Shown here piece after piece: positions 26,627 through 34,568 of a DNA stretch of 64,000 nt (the stretch's first letter is position 1; every line of letters begins with the position of its first letter). Location: the NCBI RefSeq assembly GCF_004138165.1, contig NZ_RYFF01000029.1, forward strand, positions 1 to 64,000, in the 5' to 3' direction. A model generated the notes under the pieces. It was not told where the DNA came from. It was given only the letters and a program-made list of their open reading frames with translations, and did not search any database. Origin of the DNA: Candidatus Chloroploca sp. Khr17. GTDB taxonomy: Bacteria > Chloroflexota > Chloroflexia > Chloroflexales > Chloroflexaceae. The translations under genes and the position numbers were made by a program.

Positions 26627-26706
26627 TGTCAACATCCTTTCAAGCATCTGTCTTTTCACTTCACGGTCTGTATGACGTTGGGTGCTTGCGAAAAGTTGCA
26701 GGTTAT

Positions 26707-26747
26707 GCGTGTGGCGGATGCTAGCTTTGCTAGCATCCGCCACACGC
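26707..26747. terminator. Perfect hairpin between divergent genes
   Basis: Arms of 19 bp beginning GCGTGTGGCGGATGCTAGC pair around TTT. It lies upstream of both the YccF gene and the carboxylase gene, so it cannot be an ordinary terminator for either; it may be a regulatory or repeat-derived structure. Confidence 0.65.
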
Positions 26748-26853
26748 AGCACGGACCGACCGATCTCCATGTTGGCTGAAGGCGAAAAGTCTGCTACAGT
26801 AAGACATGCTTGCTTCTGGGATGGATCAATGATGAAAGACCCCCTACACGCTT

Positions 26854-28461
26854 ATGTCACTCATTCATAGTCATGTGCAGGCGCACAGTGCCGAATTTCG
26901 TGAGAATGCCGAGTATCATCGTGGTCTGGCGGAGGAACTGCGGGCGCGTCTGGCCGAGGCGGCGCAGGGCGGCAGCGAAGAGGCGCGCCGTAAACACACA
27001 GAACGGGGCAAATTGCTGGCGCGTGAGCGCATCGATCTTCTGCTTGACCCTGGAACGGCGTGGCTAGAGATCAGTCCCCTGGCGGCGTATGAGGTTTATC
27101 CCGATCCTGTCCCGGGGGCGGGGGTCGTAGCGGGGATTGGGCGGGTTGCTGGGCGCGAGGTGATGATTGTGGCGAATGATGCGACGGTGAAGGGGGGGAC
27201 CTATTACCCGTTGACCGTTAAGAAGCATTTGCGGGCGCAGGAGATCGCGCTCGAGAATCATTTGCCGTGCATCTATCTGGTGGACAGCGGCGGGGCTTTT
27301 CTGCCGATGCAGGCGGATGTTTTCCCTGACCGTGACCATTTTGGGCGGATTTTTTACAATCAGGCGCAGCTTTCGGCGCGGGGCATTGCGCAAATCGCCT
27401 GTGTGATGGGATCGTGTACAGCGGGCGGGGCATATGTGCCGGCGATGAGCGATGAGGTGGTGATTGTCAAAAATACGGGGACGATCTTTCTAGGGGGGCC
27501 GCCGCTGGTCAAGGCGGCGACGGGTGAAACAGTCACTGCCGAAGAACTAGGTGGGGCCGATGTGCATACCCGTCTGTCGGGGGTTGCGGATCATTTTGCC
27601 GCCGACGACCGCGAGGCACTGGGCATTGTGCGCGATATCGTAGCGCATCTTGGCGCACGACGCAGCCCGCCGTGGGATCTGCGCAGCCCTGAGCCGCCAC
27701 GTTACGATCCCGAAGAGCTCTATGGTCTTCTGCCCCGCGATAGCCGCAAGAGCTACGACATCCGCGAGGTCATTGCGCGCCTGGTTGATGGCAGTCGCTT
27801 GCACGAATTCAAGACCCGTTATGGGACAACGCTCGTCTGTGGGTTTGCCCATATTGAGGGCATCCCAGTCGGCATTCTCGCCAATAACGGGATTCTCTTT
27901 AGCGAAAGCTCATTGAAAGGGGCGCATTTCATCGAGCTGTGTGCCTCACGGAATATTCCGCTCCTCTTTCTGCAGAATATCACCGGCTTTATGGTGGGAA
28001 GGCAATACGAAAATGGTGGCATTGCCAAAGATGGAGCCAAGCTCGTCACTGCGGTAAGCTGTGCAAATGTACCTAAATTCACCGTGGTTGTTGGGGGTTC
28101 ATTTGGCGCGGGCAACTACGGCATGTGTGGACGCGCCTACCAACCGCGGCAACTCTGGATGTGGCCGAATGCGCGCATCAGCGTGATGGGTGGGCAGCAG
28201 GCGGCGATGGTGCTGTTGACCGTGCGGCGTGAAGCGTTGCAGGCGCGGGGCCAGGATCTGACGCCAGAAGAGCAGGAGGCTTTTATGGCACCGATTCTGG
28301 CGCGGTACGACCATGAAGGCAGCCCCTACTATGCCACCGCACGGCTCTGGGACGACGGCATCCTGGTACCACCCGACACCCGCAAAGTTCTGGCGCTGGG
28401 CCTCGCGGCGACGGCGAACGCCCCAGTGGAGCCGACGAAATTTGGGGTGTTTCGGATGTAG
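26854..28461 (+). CDS. Acyl-CoA carboxylase beta subunit, methylcrotonyl-CoA carboxylase type
   Basis: This 535-aa carboxyltransferase subunit moves CO2 from carboxybiotin to an acyl-CoA. The stretch [20 protein letters not shown], then [12 protein letters not shown] is typical of the methylcrotonyl-CoA carboxylase beta group (leucine degradation). So are the oxyanion-hole motifs [16 protein letters not shown] and [19 protein letters not shown], and MGGQQAA. Full length for the family. The partner biotin-carrying alpha subunit is not next to it, and no other leucine-degradation gene is visible. Other branched or propionyl substrates cannot be excluded. No clear Shine-Dalgarno precedes the start. 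Confidence 0.9.
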   Translation: MSLIHSHVQAHSAEFRENAEYHRGLAEELRARLAEAAQGGSEEARRKHTERGKLLARERIDLLLDPGTAWLEISPLAAYEVYPDPVPGAGVVAGIGRVAGREVMIVANDATVKGGTYYPLTVKKHLRAQEIALENHLPCIYLVDSGGAFLPMQADVFPDRDHFGRIFYNQAQLSARGIAQIACVMGSCTAGGAYVPAMSDEVVIVKNTGTIFLGGPPLVKAATGETVTAEELGGADVHTRLSGVADHFAADDREALGIVRDIVAHLGARRSPPWDLRSPEPPRYDPEELYGLLPRDSRKSYDIREVIARLVDGSRLHEFKTRYGTTLVCGFAHIEGIPVGILANNGILFSESSLKGAHFIELCASRNIPLLFLQNITGFMVGRQYENGGIAKDGAKLVTAVSCANVPKFTVVVGGSFGAGNYGMCGRAYQPRQLWMWPNARISVMGGQQAAMVLLTVRREALQARGQDLTPEEQEAFMAPILARYDHEGSPYYATARLWDDGILVPPDTRKVLALGLAATANAPVEPTKFGVFRM

Positions 28462-28462
28462 G

Positions 28463-28600
28463 AAGCGTAAAGCGTAAAGCGTAAAGCGTAAAGCGTAAAG
28501 CGTAAAGCGTAAAGCGTAAAGCGTAAAGCGTAAAGCGTAAAGCGTAAAGCGTAAAGCGTAAAGCGTAAAGCGTAAAGCGTAAAGCGTAAAGCGTAAAGCG
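28463..28600. repeat. Perfect 7-bp tandem repeat (GTAAAGC)n
   Basis: About 19.7 uninterrupted copies of GTAAAGC (138 bp) begin two bases after the carboxylase stop codon. The unit length is not a multiple of three and the array has no spacers, so it is a microsatellite-like array and not a CRISPR. Confidence 0.97.
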
Positions 28601-29060
28601 GGCGCGGCCCTATGCCCGCCGCTGCTCGCGTAACCCGGGGGGCGCAGCAGCGGGCGGGGGGTTGCTGCGCCCCTACGATGCGCGGGGGATCGGCCCTATG
28701 CCCGCCGCTGCTCGCGTAACCCGGGGGCGGGCGGGGGGTTGCTGCGCCCCTACGATGCGCGGGGGATCGGCCCTATGCCCGCCGCTGCTCGCGTAACCCG
28801 GGCGGGCGCAGCAGCGGGCGGGGGGTTGCTGCGCCCCTACGATGCGCGGGGGATCGGCCCTATGCCCGCCGCTGCGCGCGTAACCCGGGCGGGCGCAGCA
28901 GCGGGCGGGGGGTTGCTGCGCGCGCGGGGCGGGCGGGGGGGCTGCTGCGCCCCTACTGACGCGGCGTGCCGTTCTCGCACGGGGGGCGGGGGGCTGCTGC
29001 GCCCCTACGGGGGGGCGGATCGCGGGCGGATCGCGGGTGGATCGCGGGTGGATCGCCGGG
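28601..29060. repeat. GC-rich long-unit tandem repeat
   Basis: Units of about 80-86 bp contain CCCTATGCCCGCCGCTGCTC, then GCGTAACCCGGG, GCAGCAGCGGGCGGGGGGTT and GCTGCGCCCCTACGATGCGC. Four main copies start near 28607, 28693, 28773 and 28857, followed by degenerate pieces and short GGATCGCGGGTG tandems. Frames across it are compositional. The next 160 bp to the first eCIS gene are unremarkable and should hold that operon's promoter. Confidence 0.85.
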
Positions 29061-29222
29061 GTTGTACACTGGGCCGCATACCCATTGTTGTTTCAAGCCA
29101 GGATCTGCTGGCGTAAGGTTGGCTTGTTTCTGGCCCATCAGAGCTGTTGTGTAGCTGCGGGTGAGGCTTGGCAAGCGATACCTGGTGCCCTGATCGACCG
29201 ACTGCAAGGTAGGAGTCTTGCT

Positions 29223-29486
29223 ATGGATCCACGCGAGCGATCAACGCACTCGTTTGTGGTGCGAGTGTGGCGTGAACGTAGAGTGGGTCGCAATGGGCGC
29301 GATGGCTGGCGAGGGCAGATTGTGCATGTTCAGGATGATACGCGTCAGTCGTTTCGTCGTCTGGAAGAAGTGAGCCTCTTTCTTGCGATCTACCTTATCC
29401 GGCTTGGGGTGTATCCGGGCCATAGTTACTGGTTGTTCCGTTTGCTCGCCCCTGGTTTTCTGAAGCGTGCGCCCAGGCGGAAGTGA
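29223..29486 (+). CDS. Small conserved-looking eCIS-associated protein
   Basis: This 87-aa protein opens the injection-system locus. It contains FVVRVWRERR, then WRGQIVHVQDDTRQSFRRLEEVSLFLAIYL. From memory, similar short proteins (a W-R-G-x-V/I-x-H-V motif followed by a phenylalanine-rich helix) accompany phage-tail-like gene sets in Chloroflexota and Actinomycetota, but no function is established. TAGGAG lies eight bases before the ATG. Its stop overlaps a GTG just ahead of the DUF4255 gene start, which argues for co-translation. Confidence 0.65.
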   Translation: MDPRERSTHSFVVRVWRERRVGRNGRDGWRGQIVHVQDDTRQSFRRLEEVSLFLAIYLIRLGVYPGHSYWLFRLLAPGFLKRAPRRK

Positions 29487-29491
29487 TTGTT

Positions 29492-30085
29492 ATGGCAAAT
29501 GTACTGGCAATCCATTCGGTTGGTTATTCGTTGATCGGTTATTTGCGGCAGGCCTATCGCACGAGTAGCCTCAGGGATCAGCATCCTTGCGCGTTTCGCT
29601 TGATCTCGAGTGGGGAACTGGCTGATCCGACGAGTATTCAGACTGACTCGACGGCGACGCTGTCGCTCTATTTGTATCGGGTGACGATTAATGAGCATCG
29701 GCGGAATGCGCCGCGGGCAAGTGATAACGCCCGTCGTCCGTTGCCGCTTTCGTTGAATCTGCATTATCTGTTGACGGTGTGGGCTGAGAGTGCGATGGCT
29801 GAGCACAATATTGTGGCGTGGGCGATGAGTCAGCTTGCGCAGGAGCCAACGTTTGGCCGGACGCAACTCTCGGCGGAGGCTGGGTGGCAGCCTGATGATT
29901 TGATTCAGGTGATCCCGGAGGAGTTGACGATTGAGAGTTTGATGCGGATCTGGGATGCGTTGGAGCCGACGTATCGTTTGAGTTCGGGCTATATTGCACG
30001 CGTTGTGCGGATTGATCCTGATGAAGAAGAGGAGCATCGTCCGGTGGTGGTGACGGATTTCAGGTATGAGACGCTGGATGATTAG
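29492..30085 (+). CDS. DUF4255 (Pvc16/Afp16-like) tail terminator cap
   Basis: This protein of about 197 aa matches the DUF4255 / Pvc16 N-terminal family, with the pattern SVGYSLIGYLRQAY, VTINEHRRNAP, LNLHYLLTVWAES and WQPDDLIQVIPEELTIESLM. In eCIS particles such as Afp and PVC this protein caps the end of the tube and sheath away from the baseplate. Start chosen at the ATG at 29492 (GCGGAAG upstream); a GTG at 29483 is also in frame. It is followed by 360 bp of repeat DNA before the next gene. Confidence 0.88.
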   Translation: MANVLAIHSVGYSLIGYLRQAYRTSSLRDQHPCAFRLISSGELADPTSIQTDSTATLSLYLYRVTINEHRRNAPRASDNARRPLPLSLNLHYLLTVWAESAMAEHNIVAWAMSQLAQEPTFGRTQLSAEAGWQPDDLIQVIPEELTIESLMRIWDALEPTYRLSSGYIARVVRIDPDEEEEHRPVVVTDFRYETLDD

Positions 30086-30236
30086 TAGTCTGTGAATGAA
30101 GTTTTCGGGTAGCGCCGCCGACCACGAATGCTGATCACGAAGAAACGAATAGGGGCGGTGCGGTGCGATATTCGTTTATTTGTGCCCCCATTCGTGGAAG
30201 GCTGAGGACGCCAGGAAACGTAGTTCACACACTATT
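30084..30236. repeat. MITE-like element between eCIS genes
   Basis: A 153-bp element with ends AGTAGTCTGTGAATGAAGTT and the complement of AATAGTGTGTGAACTACGTT. Inside are CCGACCACGAATGCTGATCA and CCCCCATTCGTGG, so the whole element can fold back on itself. No open frame is present. Its left end overlaps the stop codon of the DUF4255 gene by a base or two. Confidence 0.85.
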
Positions 30237-30237
30237 G

Positions 30238-30380
30238 AGTAGTGTGTAACCTACGTTTTCTGCTCTCGGTATTGACTTCGACAAGCTCAGCCAACGGCGG
30301 ACGATGGGCGTTGCGAATGGGCGGAGGCTGAGCCTGTCGAAGCCCCCGCTGGCATCAAGAAACGTAGCTTACAGACTGTT
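30238..30380. repeat. Second MITE-like element with a different core
   Basis: Ends AGTAGTGTGTAACCTACGTT and the complement of AACAGTCTGTAAGCTACGTT flank an inner inverted pair, TTCGACAAGCTCAGCC and GGCTGAGCCTGTCGAA. It lies head to tail with the previous element, so two related elements with different centres are adjacent. Confidence 0.8.
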
Positions 30381-30449
30381 GAGCCGTGCGACGAGGGCAC
30401 GATGCCCTCGATTCCAGGATACGGGTGAAGCCGTTACAGGGGTGGTACC

Positions 30450-31268
30450 GTGGTTGATCGTGTTGTGCATCGGGTGCTGGGGGCGGTGCGGTTGGTTGAT
30501 GCGACGGTGGCGCAGCTTGAGGGGGTGAGTCGCCAGCTTGTGGTGACTGAGCCAGTGACGATCAGGGCGGCGGAATTGACGTTTCGGCGCAATCGGCGCA
30601 ATTACTATGTGCTTCACCGTAGTTCGCACCCGCTCTTGCGCACGCACCATGATCAGTTTGAGGCGCCGCCGGCGCTGCCGGCGATCGGTAGCCTGAGTTT
30701 TGCGGTGGAGGTTGTGCCTTCGACAGGGAATTACCTGCCGCGGGTGGCAACCATTGCGTTGCCCCGCGATCCTGATCCGGCGGCGGTGAATAGTTTGTTT
30801 ACGCCGCTTGATCTGAGGCTGTACCGTGCGCCGACGGCAATGCCACCGGCTGGGTGGGGGGCGGTACGGGTGACGGTGCGAGATAGTGCGGGGAGACCGG
30901 TGCCGGGGGCGCTGGTGCGGGTGGTGGCGGCTGATGATGCCACCAATCTGATGGGGGAAGGGATTACGGAATGGCGAGGACGTGGTCGTGGCGAGGCGCT
31001 GGTGCAGATTGCGAAGATCCCAACGACCAGTGTGGCGACGAATGGAACGGGACCGGTGATCAGCCAGGGGATCGCGATCACGATCCAAGCGTTCCACCAT
31101 CCCGGGTTTGACCCTGAGAGAACCCTGCCTGACCCTGACGATCTTGAAGCCCGACGGCAGATCCTGGTAGCGGCACCTGATCCTGATGCACTAAGTGATT
31201 TTGTGGTGGCGTCGGGGGTGGTCAACCGGGTGATTCGTGCGGGAGAGGTGATCCATGTTGTTTTGTGA
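30450..31268 (+). CDS. eCIS protein with Ig-like / carboxypeptidase-regulatory-like domain
   Basis: This 272-aa protein has no signal peptide or membrane segment. The N-terminal half is rich in beta strands (PVTIRAAELTFRRNRRNYYV). Residues about 130-190 (GAVRVTVRDSAGRPVPGALVRVVAADD, then GEALVQI) look like a carboxypeptidase-regulatory / Ig-like beta-sandwich, a fold common in tail accessory and host-contact proteins. The C-terminus VVNRVIRAGEVIHVVL is also beta-rich. It starts at a GTG behind GGGGTGG. It lies between the cap and sheath genes, so a role in the outer tail is likely but undefined. I do not recognise it as one of the standard Afp/PVC proteins. Confidence 0.65.
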   Translation: MVDRVVHRVLGAVRLVDATVAQLEGVSRQLVVTEPVTIRAAELTFRRNRRNYYVLHRSSHPLLRTHHDQFEAPPALPAIGSLSFAVEVVPSTGNYLPRVATIALPRDPDPAAVNSLFTPLDLRLYRAPTAMPPAGWGAVRVTVRDSAGRPVPGALVRVVAADDATNLMGEGITEWRGRGRGEALVQIAKIPTTSVATNGTGPVISQGIAITIQAFHHPGFDPERTLPDPDDLEARRQILVAAPDPDALSDFVVASGVVNRVIRAGEVIHVVL

Positions 31269-31303
31269 CGACGTAGTGGTTCGTTGCGAAAGGAAGAGGT
31301 GCT

Positions 31304-33727
31304 ATGCCTGAATATCTGGCGCCTGGTGTCTATGTTGAAGAGACAAGCTTTCGCCCAAAATCGATTGAGGGGGTGAGCACGAGCACGACGGCCTTTGTCG
31401 GCCCGACCCGGAAAGGCCCGCTGACCGGGACGCCCGAGGTGATGACCAGTTTTGGTGAGTTCACGCGGATGTACGGCGGGTTGAGCAATCTATCGTTTGC
31501 TTCGGGGACTGATGCGGCCCCTGAGATGACGAACTATCTTGCGCATGCGGTGCGCAGTTTCTTTGAGAATGGGGGCGCACGGGTCTATATTGCACGCACC
31601 TTCCAGCCCCGGATTGATGCGGGAGGAACGGTGACGAGCAGTGGCCTGGCGCAATCGGCGCAGTTTGTGACGACGGCGGGCGGTTTTACGGCGCAGTTTC
31701 GCTCACGCGAACCGGGCTCGGGGTATAACGGGGAGATTCGGGTGAGCGAGCGGTTGTCGCCAGCGAATGTGGCGACGATGGCGGCGGCACCGGATGGCTC
31801 GCTCTTGCGGATCGGCGGTGAGGTGATCGCCCGTTCCGCTACGCTTCGGGGGAGTACGGGGCCGACGTTCTTCCTTACCCATAATGATCAGTTGACGTTG
31901 ACCGCCACGGGGACAGATGTCACGATCCAGTTTCAGGGCACGTCGGCGGTGGTGACAGGGACGGCGCTGGCCGAGCCGGTGACGGTGCCTGATGATACGA
32001 CGCTGGTGGTGACGGTGGATAGTATGGAGCAGACGATCACTCTGCCGGCGGGCGACCAGAGCATTGTGGCGCTGGTTGATGCGATCAATCGGTCGATCAG
32101 GTATGGGCGGGCCTGGATCGAGAATGGTGATCAGATTAGTCTGGGCACGGATCGGCGCGGCACGAGTGCTGCGCTGGCGGTGCAGGCGAATGATCTGCTT
32201 GGGTTTGCCGGTGGGACGAGTAGCAGTGGTGGCGGCAATGTGGCGGATCTGGAGCATGTGACGATTGCTGAGATTCAGGCGTTGCTGGAAACAGCCCGGC
32301 CCAATACGGTGCGGGTGACGATGCCGCCGAGTACGGGGCAACTCACCTTTGCGACGGTTGCGACGGGCACAGCGGCGACGCTGCAGGCACAGGATGCGGC
32401 GGGTCGGACGGCGCTTGGTTTGCCGAGTGCCGTGGCGACGGGCGAGGATGGGGCGAATCCGAGCTACTTCCTCAAAACGAACGGAAGTTGGGCGTTGGTC
32501 GGGGGCGTCAACATTCCGGCGCCCGATACAAGTCAGCCCTTGACGACCACGGCCCATCTCGTGAGCGTCAACCTTGAGACCGAGGATGGCGATGGCAACC
32601 TGATGGCCTATGAAAATCTAGGCTTTGCCACGACCCATCCGCGGTATATCGGGGCTATTCTGCCACAAAGACCCTCGCGCAAAGCCGATGCGCTGCAAAA
32701 TCTCTACTGGTTGCAGACGAGTGGCACCAATGAACCCTTTGCCCTCTTTAACGGCTTGCTTGGTGGGGGAACCGAGAATACGATCCCGGTGGCGGGGGGC
32801 AATGACGGCGGCACACCGGTTTCGAGCTCGATGACGGCGGGGGCGGTCTCGTACGAACGGGGCCTGGAAGTTTTGGAGATTATCGAAGATATTTCGATCA
32901 TCGCAGCACCGGGGTCAAGTGGCTTCGACCCGAACGATACAGCCGACATCCTCTATCGGGACGTGCAAAACCGGCTGATCAGCCATGCCGAGCGGATGAA
33001 ATACCGGATTGCGGTGCTGGACACCAAACCGGGCCTGACGGTTGGGGAAGTCCGCGAGGCGCGGGGCTTGATTGACAGCACGTATGCGGCGGTCTACTAC
33101 CCGTGGATCACGATCGCCAACCCGCTGGCGCGACCGGGCAACGACCTGATTCCCAAAGAGATCAACATCCCGCCGTCGGGCGCAATGTCGGGCATCTATG
33201 CGCGTACCGACGTGCAACGCGGCGTCTGGAAGGCCCCGGCGAACGAGGTTGTGCGTGACGCGCTGCGCTTCGAGGTTGACGTCAACAAACGGCAGCAGGA
33301 TGTCTTGAATCCCGAGGGCATCAACTGCCTACGCTACCTAAGCGGGCGGGGCTATCGTGTCTGGGGCGCACGGACAGCCACCTCGGATCTGGAATGGCTT
33401 TATGTGAGCGTGCGGCGCTACTTCATCTATCTCGAACGATCGATTGACGTGAGCACCCAGTGGGCGGTATTTGAGCCAAACGGACCAGACCTATGGGCCA
33501 ATATTCGCGAAACCGTGAGCAACTTCCTCTACGCCGAATGGCTGACCGGGGCACTGCTTGGAGCCAGCCGCGAGGAAGCCTTCTTTGTGCGCTGCGACCG
33601 AAGCACGATGACCCAGCAGGATCTTGATCTAGGGCGGCTGATCTGCGAGATCGGGGTGGCGGTGGTCAAGCCCGCCGAATTTGTCATCTTCCGGATCGGG
33701 CAGAAGACAGCGGATGCACGCGGGTAG
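31304..33727 (+). CDS. Contractile tail sheath protein 1
   Basis: This 807-aa protein is the main candidate for the contractile sheath. The N-terminus has the sheath signature YLAPGVYVEETSF and GVSTSTTAFVGPTRKGPL. Residues about 100-480 are an inserted, beta-rich, probably surface-exposed region. The conserved C-terminal sheath domain starts at about 560 and includes GYRVWGARTATSD (about 684), YVSVRRYFIYLERSI and FFVRCDRSTMTQQDLDLGRL. Family members of about 350-500 aa lack such a large insert. It has a good ribosome site (AGGAAGAGG) and is followed after 18 bp by tube protein 1, the usual sheath-tube order. Confidence 0.93.
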   Translation: MPEYLAPGVYVEETSFRPKSIEGVSTSTTAFVGPTRKGPLTGTPEVMTSFGEFTRMYGGLSNLSFASGTDAAPEMTNYLAHAVRSFFENGGARVYIARTFQPRIDAGGTVTSSGLAQSAQFVTTAGGFTAQFRSREPGSGYNGEIRVSERLSPANVATMAAAPDGSLLRIGGEVIARSATLRGSTGPTFFLTHNDQLTLTATGTDVTIQFQGTSAVVTGTALAEPVTVPDDTTLVVTVDSMEQTITLPAGDQSIVALVDAINRSIRYGRAWIENGDQISLGTDRRGTSAALAVQANDLLGFAGGTSSSGGGNVADLEHVTIAEIQALLETARPNTVRVTMPPSTGQLTFATVATGTAATLQAQDAAGRTALGLPSAVATGEDGANPSYFLKTNGSWALVGGVNIPAPDTSQPLTTTAHLVSVNLETEDGDGNLMAYENLGFATTHPRYIGAILPQRPSRKADALQNLYWLQTSGTNEPFALFNGLLGGGTENTIPVAGGNDGGTPVSSSMTAGAVSYERGLEVLEIIEDISIIAAPGSSGFDPNDTADILYRDVQNRLISHAERMKYRIAVLDTKPGLTVGEVREARGLIDSTYAAVYYPWITIANPLARPGNDLIPKEINIPPSGAMSGIYARTDVQRGVWKAPANEVVRDALRFEVDVNKRQQDVLNPEGINCLRYLSGRGYRVWGARTATSDLEWLYVSVRRYFIYLERSIDVSTQWAVFEPNGPDLWANIRETVSNFLYAEWLTGALLGASREEAFFVRCDRSTMTQQDLDLGRLICEIGVAVVKPAEFVIFRIGQKTADARG

Positions 33728-33745
33728 CGAGGAGGAACGTGAAGC

Positions 33746-34186
33746 ATGGCAGAGCGCAGTGTTCCCTACGGGGATTTCAATTATCTGGTCAAATTCGATG
33801 GCAACGAACTCTTCGGTGGCTTCTCGGAAGTTTCGGGCCTGGGGATGGAGATCGGGGTCGCCCAATATCGGACGGGGAACGAAGCCGAGAATCACCCGCG
33901 CAAAATCCCTGGGATGACGACGGTGAGCGATATCACCTTGCGGCGGGGCATCATTAGTTCGGCGGATCTCTGGACGTGGCTTGACGATACGCGGCGCACC
34001 GGGCCAGTTGCAAAGAAGAACATCTCGATCACCTTGCAAGACGAGGCGCACAACGATGTGCAGACCTGGTCATTGACGGGGGTCTTCCCGATGCGGTACA
34101 ACGGCCCGTCGCTGAATGCGCGCGGGGGGAGCGAGGTTGCGATTGAGGAGTTGGTGTTGGCGTGCGAGTCGTTCACGATCGAGTAA
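33746..34186 (+). CDS. Tail tube protein 1 (gp19/Hcp-like)
   Basis: This 146-aa protein forms the inner tube. It matches the T4 gp19-like family with FLVKF-type start (YLVKFDGNELFGGFSEVSGLGMEI), DITLRRGI, and TLQDEAHNDVQTWSLTGVFPMRY. Length is standard. GGAGGAACG precedes the start. It directly follows sheath 1. About 380 bp of repeat DNA separates it from sheath 2. Confidence 0.93.
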   Translation: MAERSVPYGDFNYLVKFDGNELFGGFSEVSGLGMEIGVAQYRTGNEAENHPRKIPGMTTVSDITLRRGIISSADLWTWLDDTRRTGPVAKKNISITLQDEAHNDVQTWSLTGVFPMRYNGPSLNARGGSEVAIEELVLACESFTIE

Positions 34187-34199
34187 TGAACCGCACGCT

Positions 34200-34568
34200 G
34201 ATGATTTGACGCAAAGGCGCAAAGGCGCAAAGCATGCTGAAGGGAGGGCGGGCCGCCCGATCATTTGACGCAAAGGCGCGAAGGCGCAAAGGGTGTTCAA
34301 AGTACATCGAGACACCAAATGTGCGACGAATGGGTGTGTCAGAAGTGGATCAGAAAACTCACGTTACAGACTACTCCTTGGTCTGGGAACTAGGTTTTCT
34401 GGTCGCGCCGCCGACCACGAATATTGAGAACGAAAAAACGAATAGGGGCGGTGCGGTGCGCTCTTCGTTGCTTCGTGGCCCCATGCGTGGTCGGCGAACG
34501 ACCCCAGAAAACTCACGTTACAGACTACTAATGAGCCCGGCGGCATCCAGAAAGGATGAGATGGGGAT
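34200..34568. repeat. Repeat spacer: AAAGGCGC repeats and a MITE-like element
   Basis: No gene is supported. Two copies of TTTGACGCAAAGGCGC lie at about 34206-34230 and 34264-34292. A right-hand element end (AACTCACGTTACAGACTACT) closes at about 34376. A further element runs from about 34377 to 34529, with CCGACCACGAATATTGAGAA and GTGGTCGGCGAACG inside and the same right end, AACTCACGTTACAGACTACT. Confidence 0.8.

Noticed and set aside
28463-28600. CRISPR array candidate
   Set aside because: The repeat unit is 7 bp with no spacers, and no cas gene is present.
28739-29116. 125-codon frame rich in Gly/Ala/Arg
   Set aside because: Lies in the long-unit GC-rich repeat; its protein repeats simply mirror the DNA repeats.
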